55,974 nt of DNA, taken from assembly GCA_910588905.1 (NCBI GenBank), contig CAJURZ010000013.1, forward strand, positions 1 to 55,974, in the 5' to 3' direction. The position numbers and the translations under genes were made by a program. This document shows, piece after piece, positions 42,797 through 51,958 of this stretch. The notes beneath the pieces are model-generated. The model made no database searches and was not told the DNA's origin. It worked only from the letters and a program-made list of their open reading frames with translations. This stretch comes from an uncultured Eggerthellaceae bacterium. GTDB lineage: Bacteria; Actinomycetota; Coriobacteriia; Coriobacteriales; Eggerthellaceae. The first letter of the stretch is position 1; each line of letters opens with the position of its first letter.

Positions 42797-43630
42797 TCAC
42801 CAGATCACTTGGGCAAGCCAGATGGCGGCCATGAATCCCAAAGCTAATGCGATGGCCCACAAGAGGCTCTCTACGAATCGCATGATGCCGGAAACGGTGT
42901 CGCCTGAGAACATGTCCCGGGTGGCATTGGTCATAGCCACACCGGGGATGAGCAGCATGATATCTCCGATCATCACCATATCAGGTGCTATGCCGCCCCA
43001 GATGCTGTCCACCGCCATGATCCCTAGACCACAGAGGAATGAATTCAGGAAATTGAAGATGATGGTGCTGGGCGTCCAGGGACGGAGGAACTTGAGCGCT
43101 AGGCAGATGAAGACGGCGAAGACGGCCGAGACCGCCGCATCGAGGTACGAGCCTCCGAAGAAGAGCGCGAAAGCACCAGCGGAGAGGATGCCGCCCAAGA
43201 ACAATGACCAGGTGGGAACGGTGCGCGTCCTGATGGTCTTGAGGCGCGCCTTCAGCTCCTTGTAGGTGTAGTTCTCTATCCCAGCCTCTGTGCAAAGGGT
43301 TGCAAGCCTCTCTACCTTGTCGAAGTCGATAGATGCCTCGCCGATGACTCGGCGCGTGAGCGTATGCTCGTAGCCATTGGGCAGCGTCATGGTGGCTATG
43401 ATGGAAGAGGTTATGACGAAGACATTCATCTTGTAGGCGCCATAGGCGCGTCCGATATCCGCGAGCTTCTCTTCTACGAAGTGAACGTCGGCACCGCTCA
43501 AGAGCATGGCTTCTGCAACATCCAGAAGACAAGGGAAGACATCAAGGGCCACCGCTTCGCGTTCGCTCAAGCCCGAGCGGCCGAACAGGACATCTTGCTT
43601 CGGCTGAGAGGCGACCGCCGCATCCACCAT
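42797..43630 (-). CDS. threonine/serine exporter, large subunit (ThrE/YjjP-like)
   Basis: 277 residues: soluble N-terminal domain of about 125 residues with LLSGADVHFVEEKLADIGRAYG, then five helices with LIPGVAMTNATRDMFSGDTVSG. Exports threonine/serine or small dicarboxylates; in some bacteria the pair moves succinate. Split into two genes as in many bacteria rather than fused as in Corynebacterium. Confidence 0.92.
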   Translation of the reverse strand: MVDAAVASQPKQDVLFGRSGLSEREAVALDVFPCLLDVAEAMLLSGADVHFVEEKLADIGRAYGAYKMNVFVITSSIIATMTLPNGYEHTLTRRVIGEASIDFDKVERLATLCTEAGIENYTYKELKARLKTIRTRTVPTWSLFLGGILSAGAFALFFGGSYLDAAVSAVFAVFICLALKFLRPWTPSTIIFNFLNSFLCGLGIMAVDSIWGGIAPDMVMIGDIMLLIPGVAMTNATRDMFSGDTVSGIMRFVESLLWAIALALGFMAAIWLAQVIW

Positions 43631-43765
43631 GGCATCCCCCTCCCCCTTTGTTTCCCTGTCGTTAAAAGCGTCGCTGGAGCATGCTGCTCTCAGTGCGCTG
43701 GCATATCATTGCATGAGTTCACCCAAATTCCAAGACAGAACGGTGGGTTCGGAAGAGGAGGGTCC

Positions 43766-44566
43766 ATGGGGTTCCTGAAAGGCAAGACGGCGATCATCAC
43801 CGGCGCTGGCATGGCGAAGCTGAAGGATGGCTCTCCGGGCGCTATCGGCTACGGCATCGCCATCGCTTACGCGAAGGAAGGGGCGAACCTGGTCATCACC
43901 GGCCGCAATGTTCAGAAGCTGGAGAATGCGAAAGCTGAGCTGGAGGCTGAATATGGCATCCAGGTGCTCCCCGTTCAGGCAGATGTCAGCGCTGGCGCCG
44001 ACAACCAAGCCGTGGTGCAGAACGTGATCGATCAAGCTATCCAGAAGTTCGGGCGCATCGATGTGCTGGTGAACAATGCCCAGGCTTCGGCTTCGGGCGT
44101 GACGCTGGCTGACCATACTACCGATCAGTTCGATCTGGCCATCTACTCAGGCCTCTATGCTGCGTTCTATTACATGCAGGCATGCTATCCGCACTTGAAG
44201 GAGACGAAGGGGTCGGTCATCAACTTCGCTTCCGGTGTAGGGCTCTTCGGCAATTATGGCCAGAGCGCCTATGCTGCTGCCAAGGAGGGCATCCGGGGCA
44301 TGAGCCGCGTGGCTGCCACTGAATGGGGCCCCGATGGCATCAACGTGAACGTGGTCTGCCCGCTTGCATGGACGGCGGCTCTGGAGAACTTCCAGGAGCA
44401 GTATCCGGATGCTTTCGAGGCGAATGTGCATATGCCTCCCATGGGCCATTACGGTAATGTGGAAACCGAGATCGGGCGCGTCGTGGTACAACTGGCTAAC
44501 CCTGATTTCAAGTTCATGAGCGGCGAGACCCTCACTTTGGAGGGCGGTATGGGCCAGCGCCCGTAG
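43766..44566 (+). CDS. SDR-family oxidoreductase
   Basis: 266 residues of the classical SDR type: KGKTAIITGAGMAKLKDG nucleotide loop (longer than the usual TGxxxGxG, with AKLKDGSPGAIGYGIA), LVNNAQ, VINFASGVG with the catalytic Ser, and SAYAAAKEG with Tyr and Lys, then LTLEGGMG at the end. Start ATG 43766 follows AAGAGGAGG. NAD(P)-dependent; substrate unknown. Confidence 0.92.
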   Translation: MGFLKGKTAIITGAGMAKLKDGSPGAIGYGIAIAYAKEGANLVITGRNVQKLENAKAELEAEYGIQVLPVQADVSAGADNQAVVQNVIDQAIQKFGRIDVLVNNAQASASGVTLADHTTDQFDLAIYSGLYAAFYYMQACYPHLKETKGSVINFASGVGLFGNYGQSAYAAAKEGIRGMSRVAATEWGPDGINVNVVCPLAWTAALENFQEQYPDAFEANVHMPPMGHYGNVETEIGRVVVQLANPDFKFMSGETLTLEGGMGQRP

Positions 44567-44577
44567 GCAAAGCTTTA

Positions 44578-44654
44578 GTGGGTGCGGCGGCCTCTGGATG
44601 GTCATTGCGCCCCTGATGCCTTGAGCGGCGGGCGCATCCTTGCACCGCACCCAC
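44578..44654 (+). other. nested stem structure downstream of the SDR gene
   Basis: GTGGGTGCGG (44578-44587) pairs with CCGCACCCAC (44645-44654). Inside lie GGAT (44596-44599) with ATCC (44636-44639), and GCGCCC (44607-44612) with GGGCGC (44630-44635). The 77-base structure starts 12 bases after the SDR stop and could be a long terminator, a 3' UTR element or a small RNA. Confidence 0.45.
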
Positions 44655-44736
44655 CGCTCTGTGCCCGTCGGGCCGCGCCCCTTCAAGCTCTCCTGATCCC
44701 TGTCCTGGCGCATGTCAGGGAGGGTGGGGGGATGCG

Positions 44737-44913
44737 TCAGGGAAGGGGAAAGAGCACGAATGAGGCGATGGCTAAAGCTATGGCTATGGCGATGGCGACG
44801 ATGGTGATGGTGATCGCTCGTTTGCTCGGCGCGTAGAGCGCTTCGTCCTTCGAGAGCACCACCGGTGTTCGTTCCTTTTTGCTTTGGTCGCCTTTCTGTG
44901 GCTCCTGTGCCAT
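44737..44913 (-). CDS. 58-residue single-helix membrane protein
   Basis: Start ATG (complement of 44911-44913) is preceded on the minus strand by a near-perfect GAAGGAGG. Residues 1-32 are polar and charged (KKERTPVVLSKDEALYAPSKR), and 33-57 are one hydrophobic helix ending VLFPLP. No family recognised. The ribosome site and the clean helix argue for a real protein. Confidence 0.75.
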   Translation of the reverse strand: MAQEPQKGDQSKKERTPVVLSKDEALYAPSKRAITITIVAIAIAIALAIASFVLFPLP

Positions 44914-45159
44914 GGCGCCTCCTTCGTCGGAGCGTGAACCGTGATCCTCATGGTACGACAGAACATCTCCCTGCTGATGCTTGCTCCTCCGGGTTTCATG
45001 CGGTCGTGCCATATTGGAATCGCATCATTCCTTACCATGCACCATCCTGAGCGATAGGGCATGGCCCATTTCCGATCATCGAATTTGCTCCATGCCCCGC
45101 ATCTCTCGTATGTTCGCTTCGATCCCAAAGGGGATGAGCCTATACGGAGGAGGGAAAGC

Positions 45160-46221
45160 ATGGCCACAGAGTTCGATCGTCGGAGCTTCTTGAAGGGTGC
45201 GGTCGCATTCGGAGCTGTCGCAGCTGCGGGTGCTCTGACTGGATGCAGCAGCAGTACCGCAAGTGATGCGCCAGCAGCATCGTCTGCTGGGAGCAGCGCA
45301 GCTACCGCCAGCAGCATCGCGATAGGTGACAAGCTCGCTCAGGGGCCTCAGATGTCCGAGGTCTTGAAGTGCCCGGTCGATCCGAGCGCTGAATGGGAGC
45401 TCATGGCTCGCGTTGAGGATACGGGCATCCTGGAAGGGATGAATTGGCATGATGGGACGCTCTGGTTCATAGACGTGGCCACCTCTCGCATCTTCAAGCT
45501 AGAGGATGGTGAGGTCGTGACTGTGTATGAGGATCCAGAGAAGAAGGCCATGCCCAATGGCGCTAAGTTCATCGATGATGACACCATCTTGCTTTGCGAT
45601 CGGGCGATGGGTCTTTGCACCTATACGCTGAGCACAGGGGAATACAAGCAGATCGTCGATTCATTCGAGGGAGATAAGTTCCTCGGCTTGAACGATCTGG
45701 TGCTTGATGGCAAAGGCGGCGCCTATTTCACTGATCCAGGCCAATCGGATTACTTCAATAGCGTAGGAAGCGTCTACTATGTGAATTACGGTGATGGTAG
45801 CTATGCTATCGAAAAGATAGTCTCTACAGCTGCTTATCCTAATGGCATCACCATCTCGCCCGACGGCCTATTCCTCTATGTTGCTGAATTCAATACGAAT
45901 TCCATCATCTGCGTTCCCTCGAAGAGCTATACGGATGCCAAGGACACGCCGTACGTATTCGCGCGTCTCTCTGGCGGTCATGGGCCCGATGGCGTTCTCA
46001 CGGATGCTGCGGGCAATGTATATGCGGCGCACCTGAATGCTAAAGAGGTGGCTATGGTCAACGATGCGGGTTGGCCGATGCCCTCCATCCGCCTGCCCGA
46101 GACGGCATCCCCACTGGTGAGCAATCTGCTCATAGCTGAAGGGTATCTCTACGTATGCGATTTCGGCGGGAAGAGCATCTGGCGTATCGCCATCGATGCA
46201 GAGCCGAATCCATTGGCTTAG
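45160..46221 (+). CDS. Tat-exported lipoprotein of the SMP-30/gluconolactonase/strictosidine-synthase-like family
   Basis: 353 residues. The N-terminus has a twin-arginine signal (RRSFLKG) ending in a lipobox LTGC with C29, so the protein is likely anchored outside. A Ser/Ala-rich linker precedes a six-bladed propeller typical of SMP-30/LRE proteins: GMNWHDGTLWFIDV, LNDLVLDGKGGAYFTD, PNGITISPDGLFLYVAEF and GPDGVLTDAAGNVYAAH. Members hydrolyse lactones with a bound divalent metal (Asn and Asp in these blocks). Start ATG 45160 follows GGAGGAGGG. The substrate is unknown. Confidence 0.9.
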   Translation: MATEFDRRSFLKGAVAFGAVAAAGALTGCSSSTASDAPAASSAGSSAATASSIAIGDKLAQGPQMSEVLKCPVDPSAEWELMARVEDTGILEGMNWHDGTLWFIDVATSRIFKLEDGEVVTVYEDPEKKAMPNGAKFIDDDTILLCDRAMGLCTYTLSTGEYKQIVDSFEGDKFLGLNDLVLDGKGGAYFTDPGQSDYFNSVGSVYYVNYGDGSYAIEKIVSTAAYPNGITISPDGLFLYVAEFNTNSIICVPSKSYTDAKDTPYVFARLSGGHGPDGVLTDAAGNVYAAHLNAKEVAMVNDAGWPMPSIRLPETASPLVSNLLIAEGYLYVCDFGGKSIWRIAIDAEPNPLA

Positions 46222-46246
46222 CCGATCCGGTGCGATCTTGCTCAAA

Positions 46247-46281
46247 GAAGGTCCTTATTCCAAAGAGGCATAGGGACCTTC
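46247..46281 (+). terminator. terminator after the SMP-30 gene
   Basis: GAAGGTCC (46247-46254) and GGACCTTC (46274-46281) form an eight-base stem around an 19-base loop, followed by CGTTTCGCTATTTCTTC. Confidence 0.55.
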
Positions 46282-46365
46282 CGTTTCGCTATTTCTTCTA
46301 TGCAGGTAGTCCTATCTACACTTATCCGCAGCCCATTTCATGAGCGTCGATGACAGGAGGGGAAT

Positions 46366-46611
46366 ATGCCCAAGTTGGAAGTGGTATCCCACGAATATGA
46401 TGAAGCCACGGGTATCGACAAGTATGTATTCGATCCGGGCAACATGGAGGCATTGGTGAAGGTCGTTGTCGAGAATGGCGAACCGGAGGTGCTCCTGGGG
46501 GTCCAGGCCATGGCGGTTCAGCAGGATGTCGTTGGCGAACCCGTTTGGACGAAATGCGCTAATCCCGCGATCTCGGATATCGCCCTCGAGGAATACAAGA
46601 TGCGTCAGTAG
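46366..46611 (+). CDS. 81-residue protein of unknown function
   Basis: Starts at ATG 46366 after ACAGGAGGGG. Soluble and acidic, mostly predicted strands in the first half (KLEVVSHEYDEATGIDKYVF), with no cysteine cluster or membrane helix. It ends at a strong terminator. Function unknown. Confidence 0.78.
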   Translation: MPKLEVVSHEYDEATGIDKYVFDPGNMEALVKVVVENGEPEVLLGVQAMAVQQDVVGEPVWTKCANPAISDIALEEYKMRQ

Positions 46612-46638
46612 CTATCCACGGATGCATGGTGTGCGAAC

Positions 46639-46670
46639 GAAAAGAGGAGGCCCCTAGGCCTCCTCTTTTC
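46639..46670. terminator. bidirectional terminator
   Basis: GAAAAGAGGAGGCC and GGCCTCCTCTTTTC form a perfect 14-base stem with loop CCTA. T-rich arms on both strands make it suitable for both the plus-strand 81-residue gene and the minus-strand zinc-ribbon gene. Confidence 0.9.
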
Positions 46671-46691
46671 ATGCCAAGGGGATGTGCTTGG

Positions 46692-46988
46692 CTATCGATC
46701 TTGCTGGAGGCTTTGTGATGCGGGGCTCCTGTTCGCTGTTTGTTCTGCCAGATCAATGCGGCTGCATTCATCTGACCCATGCACCTCTTCGATCTTTGTG
46801 TAGTAGTCCACAGTCCCCTCAGGCTTCCCGATCCTTCCTCGGACGGTATTCCCTCGATAGGGTGTGAGACAGGATGGGCATGCATCTGCTCCAGGAATGA
46901 CATCGGCGCCGCAGGTCTTGCAGGCAAGCTCAAGGCGAAGCGAGAAGATCCCGCACTTGTTGCAATGATTGCATGGGTAGCAAGGCAT
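46692..46988 (-). CDS. small zinc-ribbon protein, coupled to LysR (module C)
   Basis: 98 residues: MPCYPCNHCNKCG followed by a ribbon CKTCGADVIPGADACPSC and a polar tail. Its start is three bases after the LysR stop and uses a site inside that gene, so the two are translationally coupled. It differs from the MCFRP ribbons (no MCFRP start, two more Cys at the N-terminus, tail not proline-rich) but has the same company: LysR, MFS carrier and Mo enzymes. Function unknown. Confidence 0.78.
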   Translation of the reverse strand: MPCYPCNHCNKCGIFSLRLELACKTCGADVIPGADACPSCLTPYRGNTVRGRIGKPEGTVDYYTKIEEVHGSDECSRIDLAEQTANRSPASQSLQQDR

Positions 46989-46991
46989 GGA

Positions 46992-47921
46992 TCAAGCCTC
47001 GCTCTCGTCGGCACCCAAAAGGATCTCCAGTGCCTCATCGATCAGCGGATTGCTGTTGCTCATGGAATACAGCATGGCCAGGGGCATGAAGGCTCGCGGA
47101 TCATCAATAGGGACCGCAATGCAGTCATTCGATATGAATGTGCTGTATTGCTCGATGTAGTCTGTAGTGAGCACGAGGATGTCGTTCCTTAGATTGAATG
47201 TGATGCGGAGGAAGTCGGTGACGCGGGGGAAGTACACGTGGCGACAGGTAGGGGTGAACCCTGCCTCAAGGCATGCTGATTCGATGAAGCGCCATGAGCC
47301 GCTCACGTAGTTGCCTTCTAGTTTGATGAAGGTTTCGCTCTTGAGGTCATCAAGCACGATCCTCTCGCGCCTGGCAAGGCGGTGGTTCTTGTTCACCACG
47401 GCTGCAAGAGGAACGCGAGCAAGCTGCTGTACCTCGGTTCCCTCTTCTACCTCATCGGTCTCATCGATATAGAGGAAGAGGAAGTCAGGGGCGGGGTCGC
47501 AGTTGAGGTCGATAGAGGTCCGGGGGTCAGCTTCGATATCATTTATCTCGATGATATCCACGCCATACTCTTGTGCGAATCTATTCGCCATGAGCGTGAT
47601 GCGCTCCAAGACCGTCTTCAGTCCCACATTGCCGCCGATGGTGAGGTGCGGGGTGAGCATGCTTGCTCCCTGCTTGGCAGCGATCGTCATCTGCTTGCGT
47701 GCTTCGAGTATCTCGAAGGCGTGAGGCAGGACGAGCTTGCCTGCCTTCGTCAAGGCAACGGATGAGCCCTTGCGCGAGAAGAGTGGCACCTTCAACTCGC
47801 GTTCGAGTGAATTGATGTGCTTGCTCAGGGTAGGCTGCGACACATTCAGCTTGCTTGCCGTCTCAGTGAAGCTAAGGAATCGTGCGAGTGCAACGAATTC
47901 CTCGAGATGATCAATGCGCAT
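46992..47921 (-). CDS. LysR-type transcriptional regulator (module C)
   Basis: 309 residues: DHLEEFVALARFLSFTETASKLNVSQPTLSKHINSLEREL winged helix (given here in part: SFTETASKLNVSQPTLSKH) and a ligand-binding domain. It diverges from the MFS-Mo-Mo-ferredoxin-MFS run and is the best candidate for its substrate-responsive activator. The intergenic space (282 bases) would hold its sites. Related in layout to the regulator at 33601-34533. Confidence 0.9.
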   Translation of the reverse strand: MRIDHLEEFVALARFLSFTETASKLNVSQPTLSKHINSLERELKVPLFSRKGSSVALTKAGKLVLPHAFEILEARKQMTIAAKQGASMLTPHLTIGGNVGLKTVLERITLMANRFAQEYGVDIIEINDIEADPRTSIDLNCDPAPDFLFLYIDETDEVEEGTEVQQLARVPLAAVVNKNHRLARRERIVLDDLKSETFIKLEGNYVSGSWRFIESACLEAGFTPTCRHVYFPRVTDFLRITFNLRNDILVLTTDYIEQYSTFISNDCIAVPIDDPRAFMPLAMLYSMSNSNPLIDEALEILLGADESEA

Positions 47922-47974
47922 CGCTGCTGACCTCCCTTCTTCGCTCGCAGGTGAAAAGGGGGAATACGAGTGCG

Positions 47975-47980
47975 ATTATA
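47975..47980 (-). promoter_or_regulatory. -10 box for the module C LysR gene
   Basis: Minus strand TATAAT (complement of ATTATA), about 55 bases upstream of the LysR start. The -35 region is weak (TGTGACTG, minus strand). Confidence 0.5.
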
Positions 47981-48203
47981 TCCCCTAGGAACGGAAACAG
48001 TCACATTCCAAAACAGCATAGAGCCATGTCAAATAGGGTAGGCGCCTTTCCGATCCTGTTCGATAAGGTGCGCATTCTCTATTTCCCCCATGCACCATCT
48101 CCTTCTTATCCTCCTTAGCATCGAGGGATCGTTCCAGGGAAGGGAGGAGAGGCTCTAGCACGTAATGCAGCAAGGTCCATCATCTAAGAGGAGGAGATCG
48201 AAA

Positions 48204-49451
48204 GTGGAGAAGAAAGTGCAAAAGGGCATCGGTATCGCAATGATCCCGATCCTTTCCATCTTCGCATTAGGCGCTTCCCAAGGCGGCGTCAATGCAGGCA
48301 TGGCCACCATGGCCATGAACTTCCCGGATGCTGGTGCCAACATCGGATACGTCGTATCCATGGTGGCGCTGGGCATGATCCCTGCAGGCATCTTGTCAGG
48401 CATCATCACGGGGCGCTTCATCAAGTATCGGACCACCATCATCATTGCCATGGTGTGCTATGTCATCTCTGGCATCGCGCCGTTCTTCCTGCCGAACGAG
48501 AGCTCGTTCGAGTTGCTGCTGGTGTTCCGATTCATCTTCGGCGTAGCGGTGGGATGGTCCTATCCGCTGGCCTCGGCACTCACCTTCAAGCTCATCCACA
48601 ATGAGGATCAGCGCGCTACGTGGCTGGGCATCGGCATGGCGTTCTTCAACATCGGCACCATCTTCATGGAGCTTGCCGGAGGATACCTGGCGCTCATCAG
48701 CTGGCAGCACACCTTCCTGGTCTATCTCATCGGCTTGATCCCGCTGGTGCTGGTGGCGGCCATGCTCAAAGAGCCACCGAAGGATATCAATCAGGAGAAG
48801 GAGCTCGCAGCTGCCGAGGGGACCGAGGTAGATACCAAGATCCCGGCCATCGTGTGGCCCTATGTGATCTTGCTCACCTGCTCCTGTGCACTGGCAATGC
48901 CTACCATCCTATATTGCTCCATGATCATGGCGAGCTCCTTCGGTGCTGATGCGGGTCAGTCCGGCATGCTGCTCTCTGCCATGACCGTTGTGGGCATGCT
49001 CTCTGGCTTCACGCTGGGGCCCGTATACAAGCGCCTTCGCAAATGGACGTTGCCTGTGGCATGCCTCTGGCTGGGTATCATCTTCGCGGGATGCGCTATC
49101 TTCGCTCCGGCGCAGGGCGAGGGCAATCTGTGGGCCTATGTGGCTTGCTTCCTGATCGGTCACTGGGGCTTTGCCATCATCATCCCTGGCACGTCCAACA
49201 TCCTCACCAATCTCGTGCCCATTGGCGCCGCTACCAAGACCATGGGCGTGTTCACCTGCTTCCATCAGGCAGGCTGCTTCTTGGCAACGCCGATCGCCAC
49301 CTTCTTGGTGGGAGTGCTCGGCCTGAATCCGGCTCTGGGCATCTCGATGTATCACGGTCTCATGCTGCCCTGCTGCATCGGGGTCATCATCTGCGGCGTT
49401 CTGTACATCGTCCTCGCTGCTTTCACGAAGCTGCGCGCGACAGAGGCCTAA
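48204..49451 (+). CDS. MFS transporter (module C, first)
   Basis: 415 residues from GTG 48204, seven bases after AAGAGGAGGAG; an ATG at 48165 has no good site. Twelve helices, with GRFIKYRTTIIIAMVCYVISG, RFIFGVAVGWSYPLASAL and a large central loop rich in Glu/Lys. Not closely like the carriers of modules A and B. It precedes two Mo genes by 90 bases; substrate uptake or product export is inferred from context. Confidence 0.88.
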   Translation: MEKKVQKGIGIAMIPILSIFALGASQGGVNAGMATMAMNFPDAGANIGYVVSMVALGMIPAGILSGIITGRFIKYRTTIIIAMVCYVISGIAPFFLPNESSFELLLVFRFIFGVAVGWSYPLASALTFKLIHNEDQRATWLGIGMAFFNIGTIFMELAGGYLALISWQHTFLVYLIGLIPLVLVAAMLKEPPKDINQEKELAAAEGTEVDTKIPAIVWPYVILLTCSCALAMPTILYCSMIMASSFGADAGQSGMLLSAMTVVGMLSGFTLGPVYKRLRKWTLPVACLWLGIIFAGCAIFAPAQGEGNLWAYVACFLIGHWGFAIIIPGTSNILTNLVPIGAATKTMGVFTCFHQAGCFLATPIATFLVGVLGLNPALGISMYHGLMLPCCIGVIICGVLYIVLAAFTKLRATEA

Positions 49452-49540
49452 GGGTCAACTGGGTTTGGGAGGTGCCCGCGTGGGCCCCTCCCTGCTCTGT
49501 GGGCTAACCCGATATCACGAGGAAAGGAGAGGCATCGATC

Positions 49541-51919
49541 ATGAACCTCGATTACTACGACAAGCACAAAGGGGAGGTGGAGTGGCAGGACGGCGAATAT
49601 ACCGTCACGCGCACCACTGCCTGGTCAGGTCCTGGATGCCATGATGGCTGCGGCGTGCTGTACTACACCAAGGATGGGAAGCTGGAGAAGGTGGAGGGCG
49701 ACCCTGACAATCCCTTCAACCAAGGAACGCTCTGCATGCGCTGCCTTGAGATGGCCGAATACGTGAACAACCCCACCCGTCTGGGTCATCCCATGAAGCG
49801 CGTGGGTGAACGTGGTGAGAACAAGTGGGAGCAGATATCCTGGACGGAGGCGCTGGACATCATCGAAGAGAAGGTGCGCGCTATCTGGAAGGACTATGGT
49901 CCTGAGTCCATCGCATGCCATATCGGCACCGGTCGCAACAATTGCGACCAGATCCCCTATATGGCCCACGCGGCCTTCGGAACGCCGAACTTCTCCATGG
50001 GCTATCTTGCAGGGGACTCCTGCTTCTGCCCTCGCAGCGCTTCCATGGCTTCCATGAATGGCGATTTCATGATCGCAGACATGTCTCAGCAGTTCGCTCA
50101 GCGCTATGACGAGGAGAGCACTGAGTGGCGCCTGCCTGAGGTCATCGTGAACTGGGGCTGCAATGCGGTCGTGTCCAACTCCGACAACTTCTATGGTCAC
50201 TGGATCGTGGATTGCATGCAGCGCGGTTCGAAGATGATCACCATCGACCCTGCGCTCACATGGCTGGCCGCGCGCTCAGAGTACTGGCTGCGCGTCCGTC
50301 CTGGCACCGATGCTGCGCTGGCGCTCGCCATGATCAACGTCATCATCAGCGAGGACCTCTACGACCACGACTTCGTCGACAAGTGGTGCTATGGGTTCGA
50401 CGAGCTGGCTGAGGCTGCCAAGGAGTGGACGCCCGAGAAGGCGGCAGAGGTATGCTGGGTGAAGGCCGATGACATCGTGGGCGCTGCCCGCATGTACGCC
50501 CAGGCGCATCCGGCTACCATCCAGTGGGGCTTGAAGCTGGATCAGACCACGAATGCCACCGCCACTGCTGACGCGGTGAATTCGCTGTGGGCTATCACGG
50601 GCAACGTGGATAATCCGGGCGGCAACATCATCATCCGCAACGCCTTCGACCAGAATCTCTCCTATGGATACGGATATCAGCTGCTCTCACCGGAGATGCA
50701 GGGCAAGAAGCTGGGGTCGGAGTTCCCGCTGCTCAGCCGTGCAGGCTACAGCTCATCGGCGCATGCTGATTCGGTGCTGGCCGCCATTGAGACGGGCGAG
50801 CCCTACCCCATTCGCATGGTGTGGATGAGCTCCACAAACCCCATCGCCAACATGGGCGCTGATGCTCCGCGCGTCTATCGCGCGCTGCGCTCCGTGGATT
50901 TCGTGGTGGTGAACGATCTGTTCATGACGCCGACTGCAGTGGCCTTCGCTGACCTGGTCCTGCCTGCCGCCATGTCTCCTGAACGCAATTCCCAGCGCTG
51001 CTGGTGGGTGCCGAACCGCACCATGAAGAAGGTCACCCAGTATGAGGAATGCGTCTCGGATGACGACCTGGTCACCATGGTGGGCAAGCGCCTTGCGCCC
51101 GAGAACTTCCCGTGGGATGACAACGTGGGCTGGATCGATCACATCTTCCAGCACGAGAGCAACGACCAGCTGCCCTACAAGACCTTCGCTGAGGCTGTCC
51201 AGCAGGTCTGGTCATACCCCCGCTTCGATTACTACAAGCATGAGAAGGGCTTGCTGCGCATGGATGGGCAGCCCGGCTTCAACACGCCCACAGGTCGCAT
51301 CGAGCTTTGGAACAGCAACTTCGCTCTGTGGGGTTATGATCCAGTACCGCACTTCAAGGAGCCCAGCTGCTCGCCGGTGAGCTCGCCGGAGCTTGCCGAG
51401 AAGTACCCGCTCGTGCTCACCACCGGTGCGCGCTCCTTCGAGTTCTTCCATTCCGAGCATCGCCAGGCTGGCACCACCTCGCGTGAGCTGCATCCCGATC
51501 CGCTGTTCGAGATGAGCGCCGGGGCTGCCGCTGCTCGTGGGTTGGAAGAGGGGCAGTGGTGCTGGATAGAGAACCAGCGCGGTCGCTGCCGTCAGCGCCT
51601 GCACATCAATCCCTCCCTGGATGATCGGGTGGTGCGCGCTGAGCATGGCTGGTGGTTCCCTGAGAAGGAGGGCGCTGAGCCCACGCTCTACGGCGTGTTC
51701 GATTCCAACATCAACAACCTGGTGCCTCAATGCGAGAACGATGACACCGGCTTCGGTGCTCCGTATGCCAATCAGCTGTGCGAGGTCTATGCCTGCACGG
51801 AGGAGAACAGCAAGGAGATGCCCTCCCTGCGCGTGACGAAGGGTGACGGCTATTCCTATGAAGGTGCGGATCGCTCGGGCAACGGCTACGAAGGTTTTCC
51901 GGCTAACGCGAACGCTTAG
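49541..51919 (+). CDS. cytoplasmic molybdopterin oxidoreductase, catechol-dehydroxylase-like (module C, first copy)
   Basis: 792 residues, no Tat signal. Start ATG 49541 follows AGGAAAGGAGAGG. Cluster cysteines C33-x3-C37-x27-C65-x2-C68 (WSGPGCHDGC and LCMRC) and the candidate Mo ligand C161 in AGDSCFCPR. RVRPGTDAALALAM, HDFVDKWCYGFDEL, SSTNPIANMGAD and WWFPEKEGAEPTLYGVFDS follow. The next gene is a clear tandem paralogue with identical motif positions. This copy has no ferredoxin of its own and would share the one after the second copy. Confidence 0.9.
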   Translation: MNLDYYDKHKGEVEWQDGEYTVTRTTAWSGPGCHDGCGVLYYTKDGKLEKVEGDPDNPFNQGTLCMRCLEMAEYVNNPTRLGHPMKRVGERGENKWEQISWTEALDIIEEKVRAIWKDYGPESIACHIGTGRNNCDQIPYMAHAAFGTPNFSMGYLAGDSCFCPRSASMASMNGDFMIADMSQQFAQRYDEESTEWRLPEVIVNWGCNAVVSNSDNFYGHWIVDCMQRGSKMITIDPALTWLAARSEYWLRVRPGTDAALALAMINVIISEDLYDHDFVDKWCYGFDELAEAAKEWTPEKAAEVCWVKADDIVGAARMYAQAHPATIQWGLKLDQTTNATATADAVNSLWAITGNVDNPGGNIIIRNAFDQNLSYGYGYQLLSPEMQGKKLGSEFPLLSRAGYSSSAHADSVLAAIETGEPYPIRMVWMSSTNPIANMGADAPRVYRALRSVDFVVVNDLFMTPTAVAFADLVLPAAMSPERNSQRCWWVPNRTMKKVTQYEECVSDDDLVTMVGKRLAPENFPWDDNVGWIDHIFQHESNDQLPYKTFAEAVQQVWSYPRFDYYKHEKGLLRMDGQPGFNTPTGRIELWNSNFALWGYDPVPHFKEPSCSPVSSPELAEKYPLVLTTGARSFEFFHSEHRQAGTTSRELHPDPLFEMSAGAAAARGLEEGQWCWIENQRGRCRQRLHINPSLDDRVVRAEHGWWFPEKEGAEPTLYGVFDSNINNLVPQCENDDTGFGAPYANQLCEVYACTEENSKEMPSLRVTKGDGYSYEGADRSGNGYEGFPANANA

Positions 51920-51958
51920 GCTCGCAGGTTCTGAGAAGGCAATGAGAGGAGTAGGTGC

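Noticed and set aside
43364..43765. N-terminal extension of the SDR protein
   Set aside because: The extra 134 codons overlap the ThrE gene antisense. The ATG at 43766 has a strong ribosome site and gives the normal SDR N-terminus.
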